A stretch of DNA of 64,000 nucleotides from Kribbella antiqua (GCF_004345665.1 NZ_SLWR01000005.1:429288-493287), one strand, 5' to 3'; shown: positions 31,501 through 41,096, numbered from the stretch's first letter. Program-made: numbers and translations. Notes: a model not told the origin generated them from the sequence alone.

Positions 31501-32939
31501 GGATTGACGAGGGTCAGGTCGAGGTGGAGGAGGTCGGCTACTGCTGCCAAGTCCTTGGCGCGATGGCCGGTGCCGAGGGCCCAGTGGTGGGCGACTCCGG
31601 AGCCGGACCAGGCGTCGGTCCACTCGCCCGGGTCACAGCCGAAGTCGACCCGCGAGGTGGTGTTGCCGATCTGCAGCAGCGGTCCCGGTACGACGGTCCC
31701 CTCGGACGCGATCAGGTTGAACGAACCATCACGCCGCTGACCGAGACCACACGCGGTCACCGGCCCATGCTTCACATCGAACTCAACCGACACGCCCCAG
31801 CCACGCTTGCCGTGGTAGACACCAAGCCCCCGCAGCAGCGGCCTGGCCGAGCTGATCGCGAGGTGCGCCGGCCCGTCGTGACCCATCTCGACCACGTTGT
31901 CGTGGAAGTTCAGCGCCTGCAGCTCGGTGAACGAACCACCCGCGCCGAGCCTGTCCATCACCAGCATCGCCAGCGACGTCCGCAGCTCGTACTCACCCGC
32001 CGCCGGAATACCCCTTGCCGTGAGCAACGAAGCACCAAGGATCATCCCGGCCGCGACTCGCTCGTGCATCTCCCCGTCGAGCCCGCGGTGGTAATAAGCC
32101 AAAGTGTCCAATCCGAAGTCCTCGACCAGCCGGTCGAGCGCGACGGACACGGTCGCACCCCAGCGGAAGTCCTCCTCGACCACCGAGTCATCCAGAACAA
32201 AGATGTCCCGGGCCAGGTCCATCCGGGCCGCGGTCTCCGCCTCGCTCACCTTCTCCACCCGAACGCGCAGGTCGTCGATCTCCAGGATCTCGACATGACC
32301 GCCAAGCTGCGACGACACCAGCGTCGGATCGGTGATCACGTCCATCATGCCGGGGTAGAGATGCCCGAGCAGACCGTGCCGACCGTGCCGGAAAGCCGCC
32401 CGTACGCCGGCCGCCCGGATCCACCGGTCGATCCGCGCCCAGGCCCGCTCGTCCTCGAGGTAGCCGGAGACCGACCGGAAGTCGATCCCACAGCGCTCGA
32501 ACGCGTTCGCCATCTCCGGCAGCGGACATGCACCGCAGTACGCGAGCCAAGCCCCGGTGTCGAACGTCGCATGGTCCATCGACTCGGTCGGCTGGAGGTT
32601 CAGCAGCAGTACTGGCGCTCCACTGCGCTGAGCCACCGGCACCAGCATCGACGCCGTCATGTAGGTCGTCAGGAACCCGACGATGAGATCGCAGTCCGCG
32701 AGCCGCAGCTTCTCGGCCGCAGCAGCACCCTCATGCGCATCCGAGATGAAGCCGACATCCACGACCTCACAGTCGAGCGCCGAGAACCGCTCGGACACCC
32801 GCCGCGCGGACGCCTGCAACTGCGGCAACAGGTCCGGGAACTGCGGCCAGTAGGCACCCAGACCGCCCGCAACCAGCCCGATCCTGGTCTTGCGCGTCGT
32901 GATCCGCTCCAGCCCCGGGCGGACGTCCAGCTCCGTCAT
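31497..32939 (-). CDS. L-fucose/L-arabinose isomerase-family protein
   Basis: The 480-residue protein has the layout of the FucI/AraA-like ketol-isomerase fold. An N-terminal Rossmann-like domain carries IGLVAGGLGAYWPQFPDLL. The middle domain has LIVGFLTTYMTASMLVPVAQ and LLNLQPTESMDHATFDTGAW, and the C-terminal part carries a conserved NFHDNVVEMGHDGPAH. Metal-binding Glu/Asp/His residues are plausible (E near the MGHDG motif), but the exact family member cannot be fixed. It is embedded between rhaB and the aldolase gene, overlapping rhaB. A true RhaI is encoded upstream, so this one may handle another deoxysugar or pentose, or a different epimeric form. Confidence 0.8.
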   Translation of the reverse strand: MTELDVRPGLERITTRKTRIGLVAGGLGAYWPQFPDLLPQLQASARRVSERFSALDCEVVDVGFISDAHEGAAAAEKLRLADCDLIVGFLTTYMTASMLVPVAQRSGAPVLLLNLQPTESMDHATFDTGAWLAYCGACPLPEMANAFERCGIDFRSVSGYLEDERAWARIDRWIRAAGVRAAFRHGRHGLLGHLYPGMMDVITDPTLVSSQLGGHVEILEIDDLRVRVEKVSEAETAARMDLARDIFVLDDSVVEEDFRWGATVSVALDRLVEDFGLDTLAYYHRGLDGEMHERVAAGMILGASLLTARGIPAAGEYELRTSLAMLVMDRLGAGGSFTELQALNFHDNVVEMGHDGPAHLAISSARPLLRGLGVYHGKRGWGVSVEFDVKHGPVTACGLGQRRDGSFNLIASEGTVVPGPLLQIGNTTSRVDFGCDPGEWTDAWSGSGVAHHWALGTGHRAKDLAAVADLLHLDLTLVNP

Positions 32940-32948
32940 CCCAATCTC

Positions 32949-34991
32949 CTAACGCAAGAACGCGGCCGCGACACCGGCATCGACGGGAATGTGCAGACCG
33001 GTCGTGTGGGTCAAATCCCCACCGGCCAAGGCGAAAACGGCCGCCGCGACATGCTCCGGCAGCACCTCGCGCTTCAGCAGCGTGCGCTTCGCGTAGTACG
33101 CCCCCAGCTCCGACTCCGGTACGCCGTACACCGCCGCCCGCTGAGCACCCCAGCCCTTCGCGAAGATGCCGGAACCGCGTACGACGCCGTCCGGGTTCAC
33201 GCCGTTGACGCGGATGCCGTACTCACCGAGTTCGGCGGCGAGCAGCCGGACCTGGTGGGCCTGGTCGGCCTTGGCCGCGCCGTACGCGACGTTGTTCGGT
33301 CCGGCGAAGACGGAGTTCTTGCTGGAGATGTAGATGATGTCGCCGCCGAGACCCTGGTCGATCAGCACCTTCGCTGCCGCCCGCGAGACCAGGAACGAGC
33401 CCTTCGCCATCACGTTGTGCTGCAGGTCCCAGTCGCGATCTGTTGTCTCCAGCAACGACTTCGAGATCGACAATCCGGCATTGTTGACAATCAGATCGAC
33501 ACCACCGAAGGCGAGCACAGCCTCCCGGAGCGCAGCCTCCACAGCCGAAGCATCAGAAACATCGGCGCCGACGGCAACGGCAACATCGGACGACCCGATC
33601 TCCTTTGCCACCGCCTCGGCCGCGGCCAGATCCAGGTCGGCCACGACCACACAAGCACCCTCAGCGGCCAGCCGCTGCGCGATCGCCTTCCCGATCCCCG
33701 AACCACCACCGGTGACAAAGGCAACCCGAGTCGCCAGCGGCTTCGGTCGAGGCATCCGCTGCAGCTTCGCCTCCTCCAGCGCCCAGTACTCGATCCGGAA
33801 CTTCTCCCGCTCATCGATCGGAGCGTACGACGAGACCGCCTCGGCCCCGCGCATCACGTTGATCGCATTCACGTAGAACTCGCCGGCCACCCGCGCCGTC
33901 TGCTTGTCCTTGCCGAAGCTGAACATGCCGACACCCGGCACCAGAACGATCGCCGGATCCGCACCACGCATCGCCGGGCTGTCCGGCTCGGCGTGCCGGT
34001 TGTAGTAGGCCGCATAGTCTTCGCGGTACGCCGCGTGCAGCTCCTTCAGCCGCGCGATCGCGTCCTCGAGCGGCGCCGACGTCGGCAGATCGAGTACGAG
34101 GGGGCGCACCTTGGTCCGAAGGAAGTGGTCCGGGCATGACGTGCCCAAAGCGGCAAGAGCGGCCAGCTTCTCCCGCGACGTGAACTCCAGCACGACATCC
34201 GAGTCGTTGAAATGACCCACCTGAGGCTTGTCGGTCGACGCCAGACCGCGGATCACCGGAGCCAGGGCGGCAGCACGCAGACGGCGCTCCTCAACAGGCA
34301 GTGCCTCGAACCCAGGCACCACGGCACCGAAGGGCTCGGCGACACCGCGCTCGGCCAGGAAGCGTTCCGCCGTACGGATGATGTCGAGGGAGTTGGCTTC
34401 GCATTCCGCCGAGGTGTTGCCCCAGGCGGTGATGCCGTGACCGCCCAGGATGCAGCCGATCGCCTGCGGGTTGTCCCGCTTCACCGCCGCGATGTCGAGA
34501 CCGAGCTGGAACCCGGGCCGCCGCCACGGCACCCAGACGACACGGTCGCCGAAGCACTCGGCGGTCAGCTTCTCGCCATCGGCCGCGGTCGCCAGCGCGA
34601 TCCCGGAGTCCGGGTGCAGATGATCGACGTGTGGAGCGTCGACCAGCCCATGCATCGCGGTGTCGATCGACGGCGCCGCGCCGCCCTTGCCGTGCAGGCA
34701 GTAGTCGAAGGCGGCAACCATCTCGTCCTCGCGGTCGACGCCCGGGTAGACATCGACGAGGGCATTCAGCCGGTCGAGCCGCAATGCGGCCAGACCTGCC
34801 GTGGTGAGCGTGCCGAGGTCGCCGCCGGATCCCTTCACCCAGACCAGGTCGACTGGTTGCTGGGTCACCGGATCGGTCGTCGTACCCTTCGCGGACGTGT
34901 TACCGCCGGCGTAGTTGGTGTTGCGTGGATCGGCACCCAGTCGGTTGCTGCGCGCAACGAGTTCGGCAGTGACGCTTGGGGTGTCACTCAT
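32949..34991 (-). CDS. rhaEW: Bifunctional L-rhamnulose-1-phosphate aldolase / lactaldehyde dehydrogenase
   Basis: This 680-residue fusion has two parts. The N-terminal class II aldolase domain (about 1-410) binds zinc through histidines in DAPHVDHLHPDSGIAL and HGITAWG. The C-terminal short-chain dehydrogenase (about 423-680) has VTGGGSGIGKAIAQ, NNAGLSISK, and the YxxxK pair in YGAAKADQ. The aldolase cleaves L-rhamnulose 1-phosphate to DHAP and L-lactaldehyde, and the dehydrogenase oxidises the aldehyde to L-lactate. The same fusion is known from Bacillus and other Gram-positive rhamnose loci. It follows rhaI by six bases. Confidence 0.93.
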   Translation of the reverse strand: MSDTPSVTAELVARSNRLGADPRNTNYAGGNTSAKGTTTDPVTQQPVDLVWVKGSGGDLGTLTTAGLAALRLDRLNALVDVYPGVDREDEMVAAFDYCLHGKGGAAPSIDTAMHGLVDAPHVDHLHPDSGIALATAADGEKLTAECFGDRVVWVPWRRPGFQLGLDIAAVKRDNPQAIGCILGGHGITAWGNTSAECEANSLDIIRTAERFLAERGVAEPFGAVVPGFEALPVEERRLRAAALAPVIRGLASTDKPQVGHFNDSDVVLEFTSREKLAALAALGTSCPDHFLRTKVRPLVLDLPTSAPLEDAIARLKELHAAYREDYAAYYNRHAEPDSPAMRGADPAIVLVPGVGMFSFGKDKQTARVAGEFYVNAINVMRGAEAVSSYAPIDEREKFRIEYWALEEAKLQRMPRPKPLATRVAFVTGGGSGIGKAIAQRLAAEGACVVVADLDLAAAEAVAKEIGSSDVAVAVGADVSDASAVEAALREAVLAFGGVDLIVNNAGLSISKSLLETTDRDWDLQHNVMAKGSFLVSRAAAKVLIDQGLGGDIIYISSKNSVFAGPNNVAYGAAKADQAHQVRLLAAELGEYGIRVNGVNPDGVVRGSGIFAKGWGAQRAAVYGVPESELGAYYAKRTLLKREVLPEHVAAAVFALAGGDLTHTTGLHIPVDAGVAAAFLR

Positions 34992-34997
34992 GATGAT

Positions 34998-36161
34998 TCA
35001 GGCTCCCCATCCGGCTTGCTGGCCGTCGGCACGGTCCTTGATGATCTGCTCGTAGTACCCGCTGGCCTGGTAGGCCGCGATCGGGTTCGGGTCCAGGCCC
35101 TGGGATTCCCGCAGCTCCGCGAGCAGCGGCCGGACGTCGGTGTTGTACGCATCCATCAACGCGGCGTTCGCACCCAGCACGTCACCCGAGGCCTGGGCCG
35201 AGCGGAGGGCGTCGCGGTCGACCAGCAGCGCCTTGGCGGTCGCCTCCTGGACGTTCATCACCGAGCGGATGATGGCCGGGATCTTCACCTCGATGTTGTG
35301 GCACTGGTCGAGCATGAAGGCGATCCCGCGGTCCGGGTCGAGGGCGTCGCCGCGGACGATCTCGTTCATGATCCGGAACAGCTGGAACGGGTCCGCCGAG
35401 CCGACCATCAGGTCGTCGTCGGCGTAGAACCGGCTGTTGAAGTCGAACGCGCCCAGCTTCTTCGCGCGGAGCAGGAAGGCGACGATGAACTCGATGTTCG
35501 TGCCCGGCGCGTGGTGCCCGGTGTCGATGCACACCGTTGCCTTCGGCCCCAGCTCCAGACAGTGCGCGTACGACGTACCCCAGTCCGGTACGTCGGTGGT
35601 GTAGAAGGCCGGCTCGAACAGCTTGTACTCCAGCAGCATCCGCTGGTCGTCACCGAGCCGGTCGTACACCTCCTTCAACGCTTCGGCCAGCCGGTCCTGC
35701 CGGTCCTGGATGTCGTCCTGGCCCGGGTAGTTGGTGCCGTCGGAGAACCACAGCTTCAGGTCGCGGGACCCGGTCGCGTCCATGATGTCGACGCACTCGA
35801 GCAGATGGTCGGTCGCCTTCCGCCGTACCCGCGGATCCGGGTTGGTGACGCTGCCCAGTTTGTAGTCGTCGTCCTGGAAGACGTTGCTGTTGATCGCGCC
35901 GAGCCGGACGCCCTGCTCCTTGGCGTACGCCGCGAGCTTCGCGTAGTCGTCGACCTTGTCCCACGGGATGTGCAGCGCGACGCTCGGGGCGACGCCGGTG
36001 TACCTGTGCACCACCGCGGCGTCGGCGATCTTCTCCTCCGGCGAGCGCGGCACGCCGGGCTGGCTGAACACCTTGAACCGGGTGCCCGAGTTGCCGAACG
36101 CCCAGGAGGGCAGCTCGATCTCCTGGCGACTCAGGGCGATCTTGACAGCTTCGGTCGTCAT
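34998..36161 (-). CDS. rhaI: L-rhamnose isomerase (RhaI type)
   Basis: The 387-residue TIM-barrel enzyme interconverts L-rhamnose and L-rhamnulose. Family marks are IELPSWAFGNSGTRFKVF near the N-terminus, LGAINSNVFQDDDYKLGSV, LKLWFSDGTNYPGQDD, a metal ligand region EYKLFEPAFY, CIDTGHHAPGTNIE and DFNSRFYADDDL. These match the Pseudomonas/Bacillus RhaI class rather than E. coli RhaA. It is transcribed with the mutarotase, two bases apart. It feeds the kinase and aldolase downstream. Confidence 0.94.
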   Translation of the reverse strand: MTTEAVKIALSRQEIELPSWAFGNSGTRFKVFSQPGVPRSPEEKIADAAVVHRYTGVAPSVALHIPWDKVDDYAKLAAYAKEQGVRLGAINSNVFQDDDYKLGSVTNPDPRVRRKATDHLLECVDIMDATGSRDLKLWFSDGTNYPGQDDIQDRQDRLAEALKEVYDRLGDDQRMLLEYKLFEPAFYTTDVPDWGTSYAHCLELGPKATVCIDTGHHAPGTNIEFIVAFLLRAKKLGAFDFNSRFYADDDLMVGSADPFQLFRIMNEIVRGDALDPDRGIAFMLDQCHNIEVKIPAIIRSVMNVQEATAKALLVDRDALRSAQASGDVLGANAALMDAYNTDVRPLLAELRESQGLDPNPIAAYQASGYYEQIIKDRADGQQAGWGA

Positions 36162-36163
36162 GC

Positions 36164-36490
36164 TCAGTCCTCTTTCAGATGGAAGATCTCGGGCAGCAGC
36201 AGGAACGACTCGTCCGGCGGCCTCCCGTCGATACCGGTGAAGAATTCAGTCATCTCGGCCTGCCAGCGGGCGTTCACCTCGGTCGCCGCCATCGCTTTCT
36301 GCGCCGCCTCCAGGTCCTCCGCCTCGACGTACCCGATCAGCAGGCCGTCGTCGCGGAGGAAGAGCGAGTAGTTGTGCCACCCGGTGTCGCGCAGCGCGGC
36401 CTGCATCTCAGGCCAGACGTCGCGGTGGCGCTCGACGTACTCCTCCAAGCGGTCTGGCCGCACCTGGAGACAGAAGCAATAGCGGTTCAC
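36164..36490 (-). CDS. rhaM: L-rhamnose mutarotase
   Basis: RhaM interconverts the alpha and beta anomers of L-rhamnose so that imported sugar matches the isomerase. The 108-residue product is a ferredoxin-like domain. It contains the catalytic histidine H22 within EYVERHRDVWPEMQ, NYSLFLRDDGLLIGYVE, and the C-terminal FHLKED. It lies between the binding protein and the isomerase. Confidence 0.93.
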   Translation of the reverse strand: MNRYCFCLQVRPDRLEEYVERHRDVWPEMQAALRDTGWHNYSLFLRDDGLLIGYVEAEDLEAAQKAMAATEVNARWQAEMTEFFTGIDGRPPDESFLLLPEIFHLKED

Positions 36491-36501
36491 GAGAGCTGCC
36501 C

Positions 36502-37569
36502 TCAGAAGTTGAACTGGTCAATGTTCGCCGCGGTGAACTCGGTCGGCGGGCCGAGGACGATCTCGCCGTCCGCGCCGATGGTGTACTCACCGAGCTTGCC
36601 GGCCTTGAACTTCTCGCCCTGGGCACCGGTGATCTGGCCCGAGCTCAGCGCGGCACCGGCGTACGCCGCCAGGTAGCCGATGTCGGCCGGGTTCCACAGC
36701 GCGAACTTCTTCACCGTGCCGTCCTTGACGTACTGGCGCATTTGGTTCGGCAGGCCGAGACCGGTGATGGCGACCTTGCCCTTGTAGCTGGACGCGCTCA
36801 CGTACCGGGAGGCGGCCGCGATGCCGACGGTGGTCGGCGAGACGATCACCTTGAGGTTCGGGTACGACTGCAGCAGACCCTGCGCCTCGGTGAACGACTT
36901 CTGGTCGTCGTCGTTGCCGTAGGCAATCTTCACCAGCTTGAGCTTGCTGTTCTCCGGCTTGGCCAGTTCGGTCTGCATGACCTTGATCCAGGAGTTCTGG
37001 TTGGTCGCGTTCGGCGTCGCGGACAGGATGGCGATCTCACCAGAACCGCCGGCCAGTTCGCTGGCCATCTTCACCAGGCTCTCGCCGATGCCCTGCGTGG
37101 TGGCCTGGTTGATGAACGCGTCCCGGCAGGTCTTCGACGCGTCGGAGTCGAAGGTGACGATCTTGACGCCGGCCTTGCGGGCCTGGTTCAGCGACGGGCA
37201 GACCGCGTTCGGGTCGTTCGCCGCCACCACGATCACGTTCTGCTGTTGCTGGATCAGGGTGTTGATGTAGCTGACCTGCGACGACGCGCTGGCGTCATTC
37301 GGACCGACCAGCTTGTACTCGCCCTTGATCTCGCCGACCGCGACCTTGCCGCCGCCGACCTCCACGTCCGTGTACGGGTTGTTCAGCTGCTTGGGCAGGT
37401 ACGCGATCTTCAGGCCCTCTTTGAGCGGGGCATTCGGATCGGCCTTACCCGCGGTGGTCGCCGGAGCCGCCGTGTTCTGGCTCTCCGTGCTGGACTTCGT
37501 CGTACCGCCACAGGCAGACAACGCGAGCGCCAGAACGGCCAGCACCGCCAGATTCCTGCGTTGAGTCAT
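36502..37569 (-). CDS. rhaS: L-rhamnose ABC transporter substrate-binding lipoprotein
   Basis: ATG 37569 opens a 355-residue lipoprotein precursor with a canonical lipobox LSAC at about 17-20. The mature part is a type I periplasmic-binding fold (LKIAYLPKQLNNPYTDVEVG, VVAANDPNAVCPSLNQARKA, VKIVTFDSDA, ILSATPNATNQNSW). Two further cysteines may form a disulfide near the hinge. It delivers sugar to the RhaPQT importer. Its position between permease and mutarotase genes matches known rha loci. An apparent N-terminal extension in the same frame up to 37851 is overlap with the permease region and is not coding. Confidence 0.93.
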   Translation of the reverse strand: MTQRRNLAVLAVLALALSACGGTTKSSTESQNTAAPATTAGKADPNAPLKEGLKIAYLPKQLNNPYTDVEVGGGKVAVGEIKGEYKLVGPNDASASSQVSYINTLIQQQQNVIVVAANDPNAVCPSLNQARKAGVKIVTFDSDASKTCRDAFINQATTQGIGESLVKMASELAGGSGEIAILSATPNATNQNSWIKVMQTELAKPENSKLKLVKIAYGNDDDQKSFTEAQGLLQSYPNLKVIVSPTTVGIAAASRYVSASSYKGKVAITGLGLPNQMRQYVKDGTVKKFALWNPADIGYLAAYAGAALSSGQITGAQGEKFKAGKLGEYTIGADGEIVLGPPTEFTAANIDQFNF

Positions 37570-37580
37570 CGTTCGTCCTT

Positions 37581-38546
37581 TCAGGTACGGCGGAGTCGGT
37601 TGACCAGGTTGGGACCGAGAACCGAGGCGATCAGGAGTACGCCGGTGACGACGTTGAGCGCCTCGTTGGAGACATCGGAGAGGCGGAGCGCGTTCTGCAG
37701 CGAGCCGAGCAGCACGACACCGGCGATCACGCCGGGCAGCGCGCCCTTGCCGCCGAAGATGGAGACGCCGCCGAGCAGGACCGCGGCGACCACGGCCAAC
37801 TCGAGACCGGCGCCGTTGTCGGCCCGGGCGCTGGAGTACCGCAACGTCCACAGCACCCCGGCCAGGCCCGAGATCAGGCCACTGGCGACGTACAGCCAGA
37901 ACTTCACCCGGCCCGGTCGTACGCCGGCGAATCGCGCGGCCTGCTCACTCGCGCCGACCGCGAACACGGCCCGGCCGATCGGGGTCGCGTGCAGGATCAC
38001 GCCGAAGACGATGGCCAGTACGACGATGATGATCAGCACGTTCGGGATCGGCGTACCGCCGATGGAGCCGGTCACCCAGTCGGTGTAGACCGTGGGGAAG
38101 TCGGCGACCGCGCTGTCGCCGAGGACGACGAAGGCGAGGCCGCGGTAGAGCGCGAGGGTGCCGATGGTGACGGCGAGGGATGGCAGGCCGAGGACGGTGA
38201 CGAAGAACCCGTTGACCGCACCGAGTACGGCGCCGAGCAGCAGGCAGAGCGGGATGATCGTCTCGATCGGCTGGTTCGCGTTCCACAGGTAGCCCATCAC
38301 CGCGCTGGACAGGCCGAGCGTGCTCGCCACCGACAGGTCGATCTCGCCGGTGACGATCACCAGGGTCATCGGCAGCGCGACGAGCGCGATCGGGAGCAGG
38401 TCGAGGACCAGGAAGCCGAAGTTCTGCGACGTACCGAAGCTGTCGACACTCGCCGCGGCGACGATCAGGACGATGACGGTGATCGCGATGATCGCCGCGT
38501 TCCAGTTGGCGAACCGCGACACGACGGCGGACTCAGTTGCTGACAT
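37581..38546 (-). CDS. rhaQ: L-rhamnose ABC transporter permease
   Basis: This 321-residue inner-membrane protein has eight to ten hydrophobic helices and the sugar-permease (RbsC/AraH) signature around ITVIVLIVAAASVDSF, TGEIDLSVASTLGLSSAVMG and RVKFWLYVASGLISGLAG, plus LLGGVSIFGGKG. It pairs with the adjacent permease to form the channel. It overlaps the preceding permease gene by 14 bp. The RhaP/RhaQ naming between the two paralogs follows order and is tentative. Confidence 0.9.
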   Translation of the reverse strand: MSATESAVVSRFANWNAAIIAITVIVLIVAAASVDSFGTSQNFGFLVLDLLPIALVALPMTLVIVTGEIDLSVASTLGLSSAVMGYLWNANQPIETIIPLCLLLGAVLGAVNGFFVTVLGLPSLAVTIGTLALYRGLAFVVLGDSAVADFPTVYTDWVTGSIGGTPIPNVLIIIVVLAIVFGVILHATPIGRAVFAVGASEQAARFAGVRPGRVKFWLYVASGLISGLAGVLWTLRYSSARADNGAGLELAVVAAVLLGGVSIFGGKGALPGVIAGVVLLGSLQNALRLSDVSNEALNVVTGVLLIASVLGPNLVNRLRRT

Positions 38547-39552
38547 GCGAGCCTCGCTTCTTCAAGCTGGCCGCGACGCGTACGGCGACAAGCCGGTCCG
38601 CGCCGATCGCGAGCAGGATCAGCCCACCGACGATCGCCTGCTGCCAGAACTGGTTGATCTCCAGTACGGCGAGCGCGCTGCCGATCGTGGTCAGCAACAG
38701 GGCACCGAGCGCGGCACCCCAGACCGTGCCGCTACCGCCGAAGACCGCGACGCCTCCGACGACGACAGCCGCGACCACGTTGAGCTCGTAGCCGGTGCCG
38801 GCCGCAGCGTCGATGGTCCCGAATCGCGCGGCGAACAGCACTCCCGCAAGCCCGGCGAGCGCGCCGCTGACCGTGAAGGCGCCGATCGTACGACGCCCGA
38901 CGGCGATGCCGGCCAGTCGCGCCGCCTGCGGACTCGAACCCATCGCGTACAGCTCACGGCCGACGCGGTAGTTCCGCAGTACGACGCCGGTGATCACCAG
39001 GACCAGCAACGCGATCACGACCAGGTACGGGACGCCGAGCAGCGTCGCGTTGCCGAAGTCGAGGAAGCCGGCAGGGAGTTCGTCGGCGTTGATCTGCTGA
39101 CCGCCGGCCCAGAAGTAGGTGATGCCGCGGTAGACGTACAAGGTCCCCAAGGTCACCACCAACGCCGGAACGTTGCCGTAGCGGACGATGACGCCGTTGA
39201 CCGCACCGCACACGACACCAACCCCGGCACCGACCAGGAGGGCCAGCACCACCGGAAGGTTGTCGTTCTGCAGCAGGGTGCCGACGGTGAAGGCGCTCAG
39301 CCCGAGGACCGAGCCGACCGAGAGGTCGATGTTGCGCGTGATCACCACCACGGCCTGGCCGACCGCCAGAACGGCCAGGATCGCGGTGTTGAGCAGGATG
39401 TCCCGGATGCTCTGCCCGGACAGGAAGCGCGGGTTCGAGATCGTGGTGACCAGGACGAGGATGCCCAACGCGAGGACGATGCCGAGCTCTCTCGCTCGCA
39501 ACACGACGTCGAGCGAGGAGCGGTGCGGCGCGGGCAGTTCTACGGCGGTCAC
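38533..39552 (-). CDS. rhaP: L-rhamnose ABC transporter permease (paralog)
   Basis: The 339-residue membrane protein is similar to its neighbour in motif order: RNIDLSVGSVLGLSAFTVG, RTIGAFTVSGALAGLAGVLF and VVGGVAVFGGSGTVWGAALG. The N-terminus is cytoplasmic. GTG and ATG options exist; the start at 39552 overlaps the ATPase stop (39549-39552). The pair with the other permease reflects the heterodimer usual in rhamnose importers. Confidence 0.9.
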   Translation of the reverse strand: MTAVELPAPHRSSLDVVLRARELGIVLALGILVLVTTISNPRFLSGQSIRDILLNTAILAVLAVGQAVVVITRNIDLSVGSVLGLSAFTVGTLLQNDNLPVVLALLVGAGVGVVCGAVNGVIVRYGNVPALVVTLGTLYVYRGITYFWAGGQQINADELPAGFLDFGNATLLGVPYLVVIALLVLVITGVVLRNYRVGRELYAMGSSPQAARLAGIAVGRRTIGAFTVSGALAGLAGVLFAARFGTIDAAAGTGYELNVVAAVVVGGVAVFGGSGTVWGAALGALLLTTIGSALAVLEINQFWQQAIVGGLILLAIGADRLVAVRVAASLKKRGSHVSN

Positions 39553-41054
39553 AGCGTGGCCTCCTGTCCCGTCGCGGCGAACATCACCGACTCCTCGGTC
39601 GCCTCACTCCGATCGAGCTCGGCCACCAACCGCCCCTCCCGCATCACCAGCACGCGGTCAGCCATGCCCAGCACTTCAGGCAACTCCGACGACACCATCA
39701 GTACGGCGACACCGTCGGCGGCGAGGCTGGACATCAGCCGATGCACCTCAGCCTTGGTGCCGACGTCGATACCGCGCGTGGGCTCGTCGACGATCAGCAC
39801 CTTCGGGTTGGTGGCCAGCCATTTCGCCAGCACCACCTTCTGCTGGTTGCCGCCGGACAAGGTGCCGACGTTGTCGGACAGACGCCCGTACTTTGTCTTG
39901 AGCTTTTGGGTCCACTCCTTGGCTTCGCGGCGTTCACGGTTGCCGGTGAGGAAGCCGAGCTGGGAGAGCGAGCGCGACCTGGGCAGCGTGACGTTGCGCT
40001 CGATCGACAGCTCCATCAGCAGGCCCTGCTGGCGACGGTCTTCGGGGACCAGCGCTACGCCGGCAGCCATCGCCTGTTTCGGCGAGCCGGGTTTGAGGGT
40101 CTTGCCGACCACCTCGACCGTGCCGGTGTCGCGCGGGTCGACGCCGAAGATCGACTGGACCACCTCGGAACGGCCGGAGCCGACCAGGCCGGCGAGGGCG
40201 ACGATCTCACCGGCGCGGACGTCGAACGAGACGTCTTTGAAGACGGGGTCGCGGGAGAGTCCCCGGACTTTGAGGGCGACCGCGCCGGCGGCGACGTCCT
40301 GCTTGGGGAAGAGGGCGCCGAGGTCGCGGCCCACCATCTTGCGGACCATCTCGTCGACGGTGATGTCGGTGAGCAGGTCGGTGGAGACGTGCCGGCCGTC
40401 GCGCATGATCGTGACCCGCTCGCACAGGGCGGTGATCTCCTCGAACCGGTGCGAGATGAACATCAGCGCGGCGCCGTCGTCGCGCAGTGACCGGGCGACG
40501 GCGAAGAGCCGCTCGACCTCGACGCCGGTGAGCGCGGCGGTCGGCTCGTCCATCACCACCACGCGCGCGTCCGCGGAGAGTGCCTTGGCGATCTCGACCA
40601 GCTGCTGGTCGGCGATCGAGAGGCCGCGGGCCGGGCGGTTCGGGTCGATCGACACGCCGAGGCGTGCGAACAGCTGAGCGGCCTGGCGGACCATCGCGGC
40701 CCGGTCGATGGTTTTGAAACGACCCAGAGGTTGGCGGCCCATCGCGATGTTCTCGGCGACGGACAGGTCCGGGAACAGGGTCGGCTCCTGGTAGATGACC
40801 GCGATCCCGGCCGCCTTCGCGTCGGCGGGGGTGCCGAGGTCCTGCCCTGTTCCGTCGAGCTCGATGCTGCCGGTGTCCGGACGATGTACGCCGGCCAGCA
40901 TCTTCACGATGGTTGACTTCCCGGCCCCGTTCTCGCCGACCAGCGCGTGCGCCTCACCGCCGTACAGGTCGAAGGAGACGTCGCGGACCGCGGCGACCGC
41001 GCCGAACGACTTGGACACCTCGCGGACCCGCAACAGCGGCAGGGCGTCGGCCAT
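39549..41054 (-). CDS. rhaT: L-rhamnose ABC transporter ATPase (dual domain)
   Basis: The 501-residue protein has two ABC domains. The first has Walker A GENGAGKST near residue 40, a signature LSIADQQLVEIAKAL, and Walker B VVMDEPTAAL. The second has a degenerate Walker A (GLVGSGRSEVV), signature LSGGNQQKVVLAKWL and VLIVDEPTRGID, as is usual for sugar importers of the RbsA type. ATG 41054 has GGAGG just upstream and is preferred over TTG 41066. It is the first gene of the operon and is divergent from the LacI gene. Confidence 0.94.
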   Translation of the reverse strand: MADALPLLRVREVSKSFGAVAAVRDVSFDLYGGEAHALVGENGAGKSTIVKMLAGVHRPDTGSIELDGTGQDLGTPADAKAAGIAVIYQEPTLFPDLSVAENIAMGRQPLGRFKTIDRAAMVRQAAQLFARLGVSIDPNRPARGLSIADQQLVEIAKALSADARVVVMDEPTAALTGVEVERLFAVARSLRDDGAALMFISHRFEEITALCERVTIMRDGRHVSTDLLTDITVDEMVRKMVGRDLGALFPKQDVAAGAVALKVRGLSRDPVFKDVSFDVRAGEIVALAGLVGSGRSEVVQSIFGVDPRDTGTVEVVGKTLKPGSPKQAMAAGVALVPEDRRQQGLLMELSIERNVTLPRSRSLSQLGFLTGNRERREAKEWTQKLKTKYGRLSDNVGTLSGGNQQKVVLAKWLATNPKVLIVDEPTRGIDVGTKAEVHRLMSSLAADGVAVLMVSSELPEVLGMADRVLVMREGRLVAELDRSEATEESVMFAATGQEATL

Positions 41055-41084
41055 GGTCACCTCCAACTCCGGGCGTCGAGTTGC

Positions 41085-41096
41085 TGAAAGGTTTCA
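41085..41096. promoter_or_regulatory. LacI-type operator near rhaT
   Basis: TGAAA-GG-TTTCA at 41085-41096 is an inverted repeat with a 2-bp centre, 31 bp upstream of the rhaT start. It is the size expected for a LacI/GalR family site. Confidence 0.6.

Noticed and set aside
31524..34139. Very long rightward frame (about 870 codons) across the isomerase and aldolase genes
   Set aside because: It is a high-GC shadow frame; the leftward genes have clear catalytic motifs and overlapping starts.
34212..36371. Long rightward frame antisense to rhaI and the aldolase gene
   Set aside because: Same reason: the opposite strand encodes recognised enzymes with conserved metal ligands.
38320..40677. Long rightward frame antisense to the ABC transporter genes
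   Set aside because: The transporter genes have Walker and permease motifs; the antisense frame is compositionally biased.
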